Notes: generated from the sequence alone by a model not told the origin. DNA of 58,066 bases from Clostridia bacterium (GCA_017416185.1 JAFQDF010000044.1:1-58066), one strand, 5' to 3'; shown: positions 44,901 through 53,752, counted from the first letter of the stretch. Made by a program: numbers and translations.

Positions 44901-46642
44901 AAAGGATAATTTCTATTATACTGTGCTTGGTTTTCATACTCGGCACACTACCTTTATCGGTGCTTGCAGATAATACCGAAACCGTAGTTTCGGGCAATCT
45001 TACCTGGACCTTTGACAGAGATACCAAGACACTTACCATATCCGGCGAAGGGCCTATGCAGCAATACGTTGATGCGGCATATACAGGCAGTCCCTTCAGC
45101 CCCTTTCAGTACCGTTTCGGCTACGATGTCAGAAAGGTTATAATCGAAGAGGGGATTACCTCTATCGGCGATTATGCATTTAACTATTATTACAGTCTTA
45201 AAGAGATAGTCATCCCGTCAACGGTAGAGAGTATAGGTCACGGCTCCTTTAAGGATACGCCGAAGCTTGAAACTATCGTATTCCCAAAAAATCTTAAAAG
45301 GTTGGACAATCCGTTTGAAATTTCGTCTGCCTGCAAGACTATGATATTTACGGGTGATGCTCCCGAGCTTTCGGAATGGTTTTTAATTTACAGAGAGGAC
45401 TCAGAAAAGGTAAAGGTATACTATCCCGAGGAGAATACCACCTGGACTCCCGAGGTAAAGACAGCTTTCGGTGACAATGTTATCTGGAATAATGAGGTGA
45501 CATCCAAGGGTGACGTGACCGAGCTTATGATCGACGTCCGAAAAAATCATTGGTTCGTCGACGCCGTACAGTACGTATACGACAGAGACCTTATGACAGG
45601 TACCGCCGCAGATAAGTTTTCACCTATGGCAAACCTGACCCGCGCACAGATGGTACAGATGCTCTTTAATATGTCGGGTGAGAGTAAGACAGACTATATG
45701 GGTAAGAGTGACTTTGATGACGTTGACTCTCTCGCCTGGTACACGCCTGCCGTTAACTGGGCGGTCAAAAACAATATCACAAGCGGTGTTTCAAAGACCG
45801 AGTTTGCGCCTAACAGGGCTATAACCAGACAGGAGCTTGCAAGATTCCTCTTCGTGTACGCGCGGTATATTGCACCTTATTATGCAGAACCCCGTGCGGA
45901 TATAGATAACAATGACAGATGGAATGCGTTCTGTGATACCGACGATATTGCAGATTGGGCAAAGGAAGCTATGTCCTGGGCTGTTGCGGTAGGAGTAATA
46001 TCGGGTATGAGCATAGATAACGTATCTCCCCGTACCACCGCTTACCGCTGTCAGGCTGCGCATATGCTCATGGTATTTGATAAATACATAAAGGAAAACA
46101 AGCGCATAACCACCGGTGCCTTCAGAGAGCTTGCGGATTTCATTGCGGAGAGGGGCAGCTACGGCAGAGGATATTGGCCTGATACGTATATCTACTTTTT
46201 CGAGTTAGGTGATCTGATCGGTGAAGCTGAATATTTCCCCTCACAGGATAAGATAAAGCTTTACGTATGCGGTGAACAGTATGAGACACATTTTATTACG
46301 GGAGCCCATGCAATGTGTATGGAGTATTCCTGTATGATCATAAACGGATTGGATTCGGAGTATGAATACGGATACAAATATTATCCTTGGGACGAAAATG
46401 AAGATCCTGACGTAAAATTCTCGGGTGTTTTCACTATAGACGGATATAAAGAAGCATTCTTTGGCTACGGTGATTATTATTACGGCGATTATTACAGTGA
46501 GGGTTATTACCTCAATAACGAGGAATATACCGAGTTTGCAACCCAAAAGCGTGATACTGCGGTAGCTGCTATGCAGACCTTTATCGACCACCTTCTCGCA
46601 GAATGCGACCTTGAAAGACAGGATCTCTTTATAACAAAATAA
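44897..46642 (+). CDS. SLH protein with BspA-type leucine-rich repeats
   Basis: The 581-residue protein starts at ATG 44897, in an ATGA overlap with the previous stop. A signal peptide (to ~25) is followed by an LRR_5/BspA-like part (~30-200: LTWTFDRDTKTLTISGEG, ITSIGDYAFNYYYSLKEIVIP). Three SLH repeats (~210-400) come next, and then a unique C-terminal domain (~400-581) rich in Tyr/Asp. That domain is shared with the SLH protein at 46759, ending DLFITK vs EFFITE. LRR_5 proteins mediate surface contacts; a binding role is inferred. Confidence 0.87.
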   Translation: MKRIISIILCLVFILGTLPLSVLADNTETVVSGNLTWTFDRDTKTLTISGEGPMQQYVDAAYTGSPFSPFQYRFGYDVRKVIIEEGITSIGDYAFNYYYSLKEIVIPSTVESIGHGSFKDTPKLETIVFPKNLKRLDNPFEISSACKTMIFTGDAPELSEWFLIYREDSEKVKVYYPEENTTWTPEVKTAFGDNVIWNNEVTSKGDVTELMIDVRKNHWFVDAVQYVYDRDLMTGTAADKFSPMANLTRAQMVQMLFNMSGESKTDYMGKSDFDDVDSLAWYTPAVNWAVKNNITSGVSKTEFAPNRAITRQELARFLFVYARYIAPYYAEPRADIDNNDRWNAFCDTDDIADWAKEAMSWAVAVGVISGMSIDNVSPRTTAYRCQAAHMLMVFDKYIKENKRITTGAFRELADFIAERGSYGRGYWPDTYIYFFELGDLIGEAEYFPSQDKIKLYVCGEQYETHFITGAHAMCMEYSCMIINGLDSEYEYGYKYYPWDENEDPDVKFSGVFTIDGYKEAFFGYGDYYYGDYYSEGYYLNNEEYTEFATQKRDTAVAAMQTFIDHLLAECDLERQDLFITK

Positions 46643-46646
46643 ATGT

Positions 46647-46676
46647 AAAGGGCTGGGAAACAGCCCTTTAGTTTTT
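46647..46676 (+). terminator. Terminator of the sigma/SLH operon
   Basis: AAAGGGCTG / CAGCCCTTT with a 5-base loop, then AGTTTTT. Confidence 0.9.
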
Positions 46677-46684
46677 AAGATTCT

Positions 46685-46720
46685 TTCTGTAGTAATACTA
46701 TACGTAAATGTGTACTTATT
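46685..46720 (+). promoter_or_regulatory. Bipartite ECF-type motif before the SLH gene
   Basis: TTCTGTAGTAA, 13 bases, TGTGTACTTATT; the same as at 41084-41119, here 38 bases before the ATG at 46759. It stands between a terminator and the gene, the place where a promoter must lie. Confidence 0.65.
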
Positions 46721-46758
46721 ATCAAAGGCTTAAGATGATATTAAAAGGAGGTATTATA

Positions 46759-48228
46759 ATGAAAAATATTCTTAGAGCCATTTCAATCATACTATGTACG
46801 GTAATGGTCTTTTCGATGAGTGTTTATGCAAAAATGACCGATGCTCCCGAGGCGCTCATCGAAGAAATGCGCCAAAATATGGATGATGAGGTTCTTTATA
46901 AATTCGGAAGCCGTACTCTTGAAGTCGAACGTCTCAGACTGGTAGAGTATTACGGTGAGTTCGGAGGATATCATATAGGTGTATTCTTTCCGGATGACAG
47001 CCTTGTTTTGACAGTTGTCGGTGAGACGGTCATAGGCGGTTATAAATTCACCTTTCCTTACGAAGCATATATAGCTAATCTCTTTGCATATAAGGACGGC
47101 GGATTCATATTCCATTCCGAAAAAGATATTTCTACTCTGCTGACAAAAGAAGAGATGGCGGAGCTTGCCCGGGCGGCAGGTGCCTCTCTCGTCAACTCTC
47201 CTGCAGATAAGCTTACCGACGTAAACTATAATTCCTGGTACGGCGAATCGGTAAGATTTTGTGTAGAGAACGGTATTATGTCGGGTGTTGGTAACGATAA
47301 GTTTGACCCCGCCGGTAACTTTACCCGTGCGCAGATGGTGCAGATTCTCTTCAATATTTCAGGTGAGGATGTCGAGGAGTATAAGGGCGAGAGCGGTTTT
47401 GAGGATGTTGGTGTAAACTCTTGGTGTGCGCCTGCTGTCAACTGGGCAAAAAAGACGGGCATAACCGCAGGTGTTACCGAGACCGAATTTCAGCCTAACC
47501 GAGACATTCCCCGACAGGAAATGATAAGGATGTTTTACGTATATGCAGAGCATTTGGGCTACGATATGAGAGAGCTTGACGACCTGTCTGCCTATGAGGA
47601 CAAGGGTTATATTGCTCCTTGGGCATATACCGAAACCCAGTGGGCGGTAGCTAAGGGACTTATAAGCGGAGTGACCGAGAGTAAGATTGACCCGAGGGCA
47701 ACTGCCAACAGAGCGCAGGCATCCCGCTTGCTTATGCAGTTTTCAGAGTTTTTGAAGAACACCGAGCCAATGGACCGCAAGGGTGCCTATGAGGTGCTCA
47801 AGAACGCTGTACTTGCAGGCGGTCAGGAAGACAGCTTCGGTGATTACAGATATTATTTTGATCCTACGGATTTTACATATTGTGTTGTGTATGAGCCTGA
47901 GAGTGAGATCATCAGATTTGAATTCGGCGAATACCGTAACTCGATTTCGGTCGGTGATTTTGAATATGCATCCGTAGAGGTGTACTGTCTTAGCGAATGC
48001 TATAACTATCACTACAGCTATGATGACTGTATCCTTGCAGAGGGCATAGTAGGCAACGGCAGTTATACAGAATCGTTATTTGAATATAACGGCAATGATT
48101 TTCTGATAGAGACCGAAGAGGAAGCCCGCGAGCTTGAAAAGAACACAAGAGCAGCTTTGATCCTGTTTATGGATAATGTACTCACATCGCTCGGTATTGA
48201 GCCCGAAGAATTTTTTATAACAGAATAA
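46759..48228 (+). CDS. SLH-domain protein, paralogue of the preceding gene
   Basis: The 489-residue product starts at ATG 46759 after AAAAGGAGG. It has a signal peptide (to ~25, cleaved after VYA), a unique ~110-residue domain, three SLH repeats (~140-325: LTDVNYNSWYGESVRF; FEDVGVNSWCAPAVNW; third with YIAPWAYTETQWAVAKG) and a C-terminal domain (~330-489) related to that of the upstream gene. It has its own motif-type promoter shared with the sigma operon, so it is a candidate sigma regulon member. A terminator follows. Confidence 0.87.
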   Translation: MKNILRAISIILCTVMVFSMSVYAKMTDAPEALIEEMRQNMDDEVLYKFGSRTLEVERLRLVEYYGEFGGYHIGVFFPDDSLVLTVVGETVIGGYKFTFPYEAYIANLFAYKDGGFIFHSEKDISTLLTKEEMAELARAAGASLVNSPADKLTDVNYNSWYGESVRFCVENGIMSGVGNDKFDPAGNFTRAQMVQILFNISGEDVEEYKGESGFEDVGVNSWCAPAVNWAKKTGITAGVTETEFQPNRDIPRQEMIRMFYVYAEHLGYDMRELDDLSAYEDKGYIAPWAYTETQWAVAKGLISGVTESKIDPRATANRAQASRLLMQFSEFLKNTEPMDRKGAYEVLKNAVLAGGQEDSFGDYRYYFDPTDFTYCVVYEPESEIIRFEFGEYRNSISVGDFEYASVEVYCLSECYNYHYSYDDCILAEGIVGNGSYTESLFEYNGNDFLIETEEEARELEKNTRAALILFMDNVLTSLGIEPEEFFITE

Positions 48229-48233
48229 TCCGA

Positions 48234-48263
48234 GGAAGACTCAGGTCTTCCTTGATTTTTTGC
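48234..48263 (+). terminator. Terminator overlapping the next promoter
   Basis: AGGAAGAC-TCAG-GTCTTCCT followed by TGATTTTTT. The T-tract contains the TTGATT -35 box of the thioesterase promoter. Confidence 0.85.
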
Positions 48264-48280
48264 GGGTATAATGCTATAAT
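48252..48280 (+). promoter_or_regulatory. Promoter of the thioesterase gene
   Basis: TTGATT (48252-48257), 17 bases, TATAAT (48275-48280) with TGC in front. Confidence 0.78.
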
Positions 48281-48306
48281 TATAAAAAACAGAAACGGAA
48301 AAGACT

Positions 48307-49041
48307 ATGTATACACAGAAATATAACACACTTAACCACGATGCGGATATCAACGGAATTCTCAGACCTACAGCGATTCAGCGATATATGCAGGAGACGG
48401 CAAACCGACAGCTTCGCGACTGCGGTCCCTCATACGAGGAGCTTTGGAAAAGCGGCAAGGCCTTTATACTCAGCCGTATGGCGGTGAATATCTACCGACC
48501 CATAAAACAGTACGAGGATATAGATGTGGCTACCTGGCCTTCGGATTCGGACAAGGGAGTGGCGTTTAATCGTTGCTATGCCATATACGCAGATGGAGAA
48601 GAGATAGCAAGAGGTGTCGGTGTATGGGCATTAGTGGATATAGAAACAAAGAAGCTGCTGCGTGTAGACGAGGTTGATCTTTCAAACCTTGAAGCAGGCT
48701 CGGTACATTCGGTAGAGGGGCTTCGCTTCCGTATTCCGAAGGAAGGAATGACCGAGGTAGGTAAACACACAGTTACCTACAACCTCGTTGACTGCAATAT
48801 GCATATGAATAACACAAATTATCCTGATATGTTCTATAGCTTTATTCCCGAGGTAGAGAAGTGTTACGTCAGGGATATGTCCATAACCTATAAAGCCGAG
48901 GCGCCTCTCGGTGCTGAGCTGAATATAAAACGAAGTACACCTCACTATAATGAAGACGGAGTTGTAACATACTATTTCACCTCAAATACAGAGGACAAGA
49001 TTAATGCTGAAGCTATGATAACTGTCTGCAAGATCGATTAA
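48307..49041 (+). CDS. Acyl-ACP thioesterase
   Basis: The 244-residue enzyme should release fatty acids from acyl carrier protein in the cytoplasm. It has two hot-dog halves as in PF01643: the first with LRPTAIQRYMQETANRQLRD and VNIYRPIKQYEDIDVATWPS, the second with VDCNMHMNNTNYPDMFYSF, where Asn and His are the usual catalytic region. The short leader carries only a weak GAAACGGAAA site. It is monocistronic with its own promoter and is followed by the tRNA pair. Confidence 0.9.
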   Translation: MYTQKYNTLNHDADINGILRPTAIQRYMQETANRQLRDCGPSYEELWKSGKAFILSRMAVNIYRPIKQYEDIDVATWPSDSDKGVAFNRCYAIYADGEEIARGVGVWALVDIETKKLLRVDEVDLSNLEAGSVHSVEGLRFRIPKEGMTEVGKHTVTYNLVDCNMHMNNTNYPDMFYSFIPEVEKCYVRDMSITYKAEAPLGAELNIKRSTPHYNEDGVVTYYFTSNTEDKINAEAMITVCKID

Positions 49042-49125
49042 GAACAGACGGTATATGATAAATTTGATTTAAGAAAATGAAACAGATCGGATGTTGAAAA
49101 AATATTTATTTTTTCAAAAAAAGTA

Positions 49126-49154
49126 TTGACATTTGAATATCAGTATGCTATACT
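49126..49154 (+). promoter_or_regulatory. Promoter of the tRNA-Met/tRNA-Glu pair
   Basis: TTGACA (49126-49131), 17 bases, TATACT (49149-49154) with TGC in front; tRNA-Met starts 30 bases later. Confidence 0.85.
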
Positions 49155-49184
49155 AACAAAGCTGTCTAATGACGGCTCAAATGT

Positions 49185-49261
49185 GGCGGGATAGCTCAGC
49201 TGGCTAGAGCAACCGGTTCATACCCGGTAGGTCATGGGTTCAAATCCAATTCCCGCTACCA
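49185..49261 (+). tRNA. tRNA-Met (CAT anticodon, elongator type)
   Basis: The 77-base cloverleaf has acceptor GGCGGGA/TCCCGCT, D stem GCTC/GAGC, anticodon stem ACCGG/CCGGT with loop TTCATAC, and an encoded CCA. The body resembles elongator tRNA-Met of Clostridia rather than initiator or tRNA-Ile2. The T stem ATGGG/CCAAT has a central G-A mismatch. Confidence 0.92.
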
Positions 49262-49263
49262 AC

Positions 49264-49338
49264 GGCCCGTTGGTCAAGCGGTCAAGACACCGCCCTTTCA
49301 CGGCGGTAACGGGGGTTCGAGTCCCCCACGGGTCACCA
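49264..49338 (+). tRNA. tRNA-Glu (TTC anticodon)
   Basis: The 75-base cloverleaf has acceptor GGCCCGT/ACGGGTC, anticodon stem CCGCC/GGCGG with loop CTTTCAC, T arm GGGGG-TTCGAGT-CCCCC and an encoded CCA. It is 2 bases after tRNA-Met and so shares its transcript. Confidence 0.96.
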
Positions 49339-49346
49339 AAACAAAG

Positions 49347-49372
49347 AACACACTTCGGTGTGTTTTTTGTTT
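49347..49372 (+). terminator. Terminator of the tRNA pair
   Basis: AACACAC-TTCG-GTGTGTT followed by TTTTGTTTTG. Confidence 0.9.
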
Positions 49373-49408
49373 TGTATACAAAACTACGTTGGGGGAATCG
49401 AACCCTAT

Positions 49409-49535
49409 GAAAACTGTTCTCGTAAGAGGGCGTTCTTTTTTGTTTGTATTACTTTATTAATCATTCATTAAACTCACATAACTTTTTTTATGAATAATGA
49501 AGGAGTTTTGGCTGATGCATAATGGATTATTTGAG
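49409..49535. repeat. Dispersed terminator-heptamer repeat, copy 3 (degenerate)
   Basis: It has the same order as at 35891 and 36461: AACTGTTCTC / GAGGGCGTT hairpin, TTTTTTGTTTGTATTA, decayed heptamers TTAATCATTCATTA, a core related to AATGCACAGAAC, and ATGAATAATGAAGG. It again lies shortly behind tRNA genes. Nothing else is visible between the tRNA terminator and the rnf promoter. Confidence 0.7.
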
Positions 49536-49572
49536 ATCCTGTTAGTTAAATATTTAACTTATGCCGATTATC

Positions 49573-49601
49573 TTGAAAAATATGAACAAAAATGATATAA
49601 T
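49573..49601 (+). promoter_or_regulatory. Promoter of the rnf operon
   Basis: TTGAAA (49573-49578), 17 bases, TATAAT (49596-49601) with TGA in front. It lies inside the frame extending upstream of rnfC and so supports the later TTG start. Confidence 0.82.
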
Positions 49602-49635
49602 GTGTTGTAAAACATTTATCAGTGAGGTGGAAGCG

Positions 49636-50970
49636 TTGGCATTGACCTTTAGGGGCGGAGTTCACGTACCGGAAGAAAAGAATACAGAAGGTAAGGCGGT
49701 AAGGCTTTTTGATTCGCCAAAGACCGTATCCATACCTATGTCACAGCATATCGGTGCGCCCTGTATTCCGATTGTAAAAAAAGGTGATACGGTGGATATG
49801 GGACAGATCATCGGCGAAGTGAAAGCCGGTCTTGGCTGTCCCGTACACGCAAGTGTTTCGGGTACTGTCATAGCCATAGAGGAAAAAAGAAATTCTATGG
49901 GTATGGCGGTTCAAAACGTAATAATAGAGAATGACGGCGAAAACAGAATTTCTCCAGAGGTGAGACCCTACGAGGGTTCCTTTGAGGAGCTTACCTTTGA
50001 GGAGGTTGTTGAGGTCGTTCGCCGCGCGGGTATATCAGGTATGGGCGGAGCTACGTTCCCTACGTATGCAAAGATACAGTCGGCAAAGGATAAAGTGGAT
50101 ACACTTATCGTCAACTGTGCTGAATGTGAGCCGTATATTACCGCAAATCACCGTCTGCTTCTTGAGGAGCCTGATACGGTTATCGGCGGTATGAAGATAC
50201 TTCTTCGTGCCTTCGGGCTTCGCGTGGGAGATATAGCTATCGAGGATAACAAGCCTGATGCCGTAAAGCTTATACGCGAAAAAGTTAAGGGCAGTGATTT
50301 TGCAGAGGTCAAGGTCCTTGCAACAAAGTATCCTCAGGGTGACGAAAGACAGCTTATATACGCTATCACAGGTAAAGAGATACCCGCGGGTAAGCTTCCG
50401 GCTGACGTCGGATGTGTAGTCTTTAACGCGGAGACCTGCGCTTCGGTTTACCGTGCCTTTGTATACGGAATGCCTCTCATCAAGCGTATCGTTACCGTAG
50501 ACGGTGACTGTATTGCGGATCCCTGCTCGGTAAAATGTCCTATAGGTACGTCCTATCGGGAGCTTATTGATTTCTGCGGAGGCTGTACGAAGGAATACCG
50601 ATATATCGTCAACGGCGGACCTATGATGGGTGCTGCACAGTGGGATATAGATGCGCCTGTCACCAAGGGAACGTCTGCTGTGCTTGTTTTCTCGGAAAAG
50701 GTGAAGCCTGTATACGAACAGCCCTCGGCCTGTATACGTTGCGGCAGATGCGTCCGTGCGTGTCAGATGAGACTGATGCCAAATTATATTGCTACCTTCT
50801 CCAGAGAAGGTAAATATGATCTTTGTGAGCAGTATGACGTTATGAGCTGTGTTGAATGCGGTGCCTGTACGTATGTTTGTCCCGGCTCCGTTCCCATAAC
50901 CCAGCTTAACCGCGCCGCAAAGGCGAAGATAAACGAAAAACGCAAACTTATGAAGGGAGGAGCGAAATAA
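49636..50970 (+). CDS. rnfC: Rnf electron transport complex subunit C
   Basis: RnfC is the membrane-associated subunit that binds NADH/FMN and iron-sulfur clusters in the ferredoxin:NAD+ oxidoreductase. The 444-residue product starts at TTG 49636 (ribosome site GAGGTGG), giving MALTFRGGVHVPE; the frame continues 25 codons upstream but crosses the promoter. Visible are a biotinyl-lipoyl-like N-terminus (VSGTVIAIEEKRNSMG), the GMGGATFPTYAK glycine-rich segment, NCAECEPYITANHRLL, and two 4Fe-4S motifs CIRCGRCVRACQM and CVECGACTYVCPG. It is the first gene of the rnfCDGEAB operon. Confidence 0.95.
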   Translation: MALTFRGGVHVPEEKNTEGKAVRLFDSPKTVSIPMSQHIGAPCIPIVKKGDTVDMGQIIGEVKAGLGCPVHASVSGTVIAIEEKRNSMGMAVQNVIIENDGENRISPEVRPYEGSFEELTFEEVVEVVRRAGISGMGGATFPTYAKIQSAKDKVDTLIVNCAECEPYITANHRLLLEEPDTVIGGMKILLRAFGLRVGDIAIEDNKPDAVKLIREKVKGSDFAEVKVLATKYPQGDERQLIYAITGKEIPAGKLPADVGCVVFNAETCASVYRAFVYGMPLIKRIVTVDGDCIADPCSVKCPIGTSYRELIDFCGGCTKEYRYIVNGGPMMGAAQWDIDAPVTKGTSAVLVFSEKVKPVYEQPSACIRCGRCVRACQMRLMPNYIATFSREGKYDLCEQYDVMSCVECGACTYVCPGSVPITQLNRAAKAKINEKRKLMKGGAK

Positions 50971-51971
50971 TGAACGGCGATAAGCTTGTGTGGGTCGCTC
51001 CCGCTCCTCACGTAAAGCATAACGATAACTCAAGAACCATAATGCTTGACGTAGTCATAGCTATGGTCCCTGCACTTGTGTGGGCTGTATATATGTTCGG
51101 ATTTCGCGTGCTTTCGGTGCTTGCGGTTTCGGTTGCATCCTCAGTTATATTTGAATTTCTGTTTCAGAAGATACTCAGACGTCCTGTGACGGTGCTTGAT
51201 TTCTCGGCTGTCGTTACCGGTATGCTCATTGCTTTCAATCTGCCTGCAAGCGTTTCTTTGTGGGTACCCGTAATGGGTTCTTTCTTTGCTATAGTTATAG
51301 TTAAGCAGCTTTTTGGCGGTATTGGTAAAAACGTAGTAAATCCCGCTCTTGCGGCAAGAGTATTTCTCTTTACCGCCTGGCCGAGTGAAATAGGCGGTTA
51401 TGTGGAGCCTTTGTCAGAAAAATTAAGTCCTCTTACAGTAAACGCAGGGGATATAGTGGCGAGTGCTACGCCTCTCGCATCACTTAAGTTGGGTGAAACA
51501 CCCGATGTAAGTATATTTGACCTCTTTATCGGAAATATGCCCGGATGTATCGGAGAGGTGTCCGCATTGCTTATACTTATCGGCGGTATCTATCTGTTGC
51601 TTCGACGTGTTATAACCTGGCATATTCCCGTATCCTTTTTAGGAACGGTTGCGGTACTTTGCTTCCTTTTTCCCCAGACACAATCCGTTCAGGCATATGA
51701 GTTTATGTTTATGGAGCTTTTCTCAGGCGGACTTATGCTTGGTGCGGTATTTATGGCAACCGACTATGCGACCTCGCCCGTTACGTCCTCGGGACGTGTT
51801 ATATACGGTATAGGCTGTGGTGCGATAACGGTATTTATACGTTATTTCGGCGGTTACAGCGAGGGCGTTTCCTTTGCGATACTTATAATGAATCTTCTCG
51901 TGTGGTATATTGATAAGGCGACCAGACCCAAGCCTTTCGGATATATCCCCAAGAAAAAGGAGGTCAAATAA
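50970..51971 (+). CDS. rnfD: Rnf electron transport complex subunit D
   Basis: The 333-residue membrane subunit has about nine hydrophobic helices. The segment SATPLAS near residue 168 corresponds to the S(G)AT site whose Thr binds FMN covalently, and DYATSPVTSSGR near 266 is a conserved loop. Its ATG shares a base with the rnfC stop, so translation is coupled. It takes part in the ion-translocating membrane core. Confidence 0.94.
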   Translation: MNGDKLVWVAPAPHVKHNDNSRTIMLDVVIAMVPALVWAVYMFGFRVLSVLAVSVASSVIFEFLFQKILRRPVTVLDFSAVVTGMLIAFNLPASVSLWVPVMGSFFAIVIVKQLFGGIGKNVVNPALAARVFLFTAWPSEIGGYVEPLSEKLSPLTVNAGDIVASATPLASLKLGETPDVSIFDLFIGNMPGCIGEVSALLILIGGIYLLLRRVITWHIPVSFLGTVAVLCFLFPQTQSVQAYEFMFMELFSGGLMLGAVFMATDYATSPVTSSGRVIYGIGCGAITVFIRYFGGYSEGVSFAILIMNLLVWYIDKATRPKPFGYIPKKKEVK

Positions 51972-52516
51972 TGGAAAAGAAATTTGATCTTCTGTATATT
52001 TTAAAAATCGCAGGTGTGCTGTTTATCATATGTGGGCTGACGGCGCTTATGCTGTCTGCGGTAAACCTCGTTGCCAAGGATAAGATCGCAGAAAACGCTC
52101 AGGCAAGAATGAACGAATCCATTGCCCTTATTTTCGGAGAGGGAATAACCACCGAACAGGTGGAAAAGGATTTTCAGGCTCCCGTAAACAGCATTTACAA
52201 GGTATATTCTGCTGACGGTAATATATTGGGATATGCCGTATATACCGTCCCCGTTGGATTTAAGGGAGATATCGAAATGATGGTGGGTGTCACTCTTGGA
52301 GGCCACTGTAAGAGCGTTGAGATAATCTCGATGTCCGAGACACCCGGACTTGGAACAAAAGCGGGTGAAGACTCATTCCTGGATCAGTTTCACAACGTGA
52401 CCGAGCCTGTCGTCGGAGACAATATCATACCCGTAGCAGGAGCCACCATCTCCTCTCGTGCCATAAACACGGCAGTCGATGCGGCTATCAAAGCAGTAGG
52501 AGGTATAGGCGGATGA
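51971..52516 (+). CDS. rnfG: Rnf electron transport complex subunit G
   Basis: The 181-residue subunit has one N-terminal membrane helix and an extracytoplasmic FMN-binding domain with the motif PVAGATISSRAI near residue 160, where the Thr carries FMN. SMSETPGLGTKA near 120 is a family hallmark. It starts at the stop of rnfD and overlaps rnfE by 4 bases. Confidence 0.95.
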   Translation: MEKKFDLLYILKIAGVLFIICGLTALMLSAVNLVAKDKIAENAQARMNESIALIFGEGITTEQVEKDFQAPVNSIYKVYSADGNILGYAVYTVPVGFKGDIEMMVGVTLGGHCKSVEIISMSETPGLGTKAGEDSFLDQFHNVTEPVVGDNIIPVAGATISSRAINTAVDAAIKAVGGIGG

Positions 52517-53139
52517 AAAAGCTGAATCTTAAAGAGCAGTTCCTTGACGGAATACTTTACAAAAACCCCGTATTCGTCCAGCTTTTAGGTCTTTGCTCAA
52601 TGCTGGCGATAACCACCTCCATTTCCAATGCTATCGGTATGGGTGCGGCGGCAACTGCCGTGCTTATCTGTTCCAATCTGCTTATATCTCTGCTTCGTAA
52701 GTTTATTCCCAAGCAGGTAAGAATTGCGGCGTACGTAGTAATAATCTCAGGCTTTGTGACGGCAGTAGAATTGCTTATCAAGGCATATTTACCTTCACTT
52801 GACCGTTCGCTCGGTGTATTTATACCTCTTATCGTTGTTAACTGTATGATACTTGCCCGTGCCGAAGCCTTTGCTTCGAAGAACGGGCCTGTAGCCTCCG
52901 TTATAGACGGTTTGGCACAGGGTGTAGGTTATACTATAGCTTTGCTTGTTATATCTGCCGTAAGAGAGATATTGGGTGCAGGAACTATTGCAGGCATACC
53001 CTTGTTCGGTGAGAATTTCAAGCCTATGATAATTGCCATATTACCTCCCGGCGGATTTATAATTCTCGGATGTCTTATAGCTCTTGTCAATAAGCTGATA
53101 CATACGATCGAAGCAAAACAGAAAGGAGAGAAAGGCTGA
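52513..53139 (+). CDS. rnfE: Rnf electron transport complex subunit E
   Basis: The 208-residue membrane protein has six helices with ENP-type features: YKNPVFVQLLGLCSMLAITT, the LGVFIPLIVVNCMILARAEA helix that with RnfA binds an intramembrane Fe-S centre through conserved Cys, and FASKNGPVASVIDGLAQGVG. It overlaps its neighbours by 1-4 bases. Confidence 0.95.
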   Translation: MKKLNLKEQFLDGILYKNPVFVQLLGLCSMLAITTSISNAIGMGAAATAVLICSNLLISLLRKFIPKQVRIAAYVVIISGFVTAVELLIKAYLPSLDRSLGVFIPLIVVNCMILARAEAFASKNGPVASVIDGLAQGVGYTIALLVISAVREILGAGTIAGIPLFGENFKPMIIAILPPGGFIILGCLIALVNKLIHTIEAKQKGEKG

Positions 53140-53741
53140 TGTTCGGTGATATACTCGTACTTATGCTGTCAGCGGTACTCATAGAGAACTTTATTTTCTC
53201 ACGTTTTCTCGGATGCTGTCCTTTTCTCGGCGTATCTGAAAAGCCTGATACGGCCCTCGGAATGGGCTGTGCCGTTATATTCGTAATGACCCTTGCAAGC
53301 GCTGCTTGTAATCTTGTATATAACTTTATTCTTGTTCCTTTCAATCTCGAATATCTCTATACCATAGCGTTTATTCTTGTAATTGCGGCTTTGGTACAGT
53401 TTATCGAGATGTTTTTGCGCAAGGCAGTTCCGAGTCTGTATAACGCCCTCGGTATCTATCTGCCCCTTATCACCACCAACTGTGCGGTGCTTGGAGCAGT
53501 TATACTCAATATGCAGAAGTATTCGGATATGGCAAGAGGGCAGAGCTTTATATTCTCCGTGCTTTTCGGTTTCTTTGCCGCGGTGGGCTTTACCCTTGCT
53601 ATCGTTATCTTTGCAGGAGTACGTGCAAGAGTGGAATATGCTGATCCGCCCAAATGCTTCAAGGGTATGCCTATCGCCCTTGTGACAGCAGGACTTATCG
53701 CAATGGCATTCTCCGGCTTCTCCGGTGCTACGATAGGATAA
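53139..53741 (+). CDS. rnfA: Rnf electron transport complex subunit A
   Basis: The 200-residue membrane protein has six helices, homologous to RnfE but in opposite topology: ENFIFSRFLGCCPFLGVSEK near residue 13 and LGIYLPLITTNCAVLGAV near 108, both with the conserved Cys of the shared Fe-S site. It starts at the last base of rnfE's stop codon. Confidence 0.95.
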   Translation: MFGDILVLMLSAVLIENFIFSRFLGCCPFLGVSEKPDTALGMGCAVIFVMTLASAACNLVYNFILVPFNLEYLYTIAFILVIAALVQFIEMFLRKAVPSLYNALGIYLPLITTNCAVLGAVILNMQKYSDMARGQSFIFSVLFGFFAAVGFTLAIVIFAGVRARVEYADPPKCFKGMPIALVTAGLIAMAFSGFSGATIG

Positions 53742-53752
53742 GGGGGCGCGGT

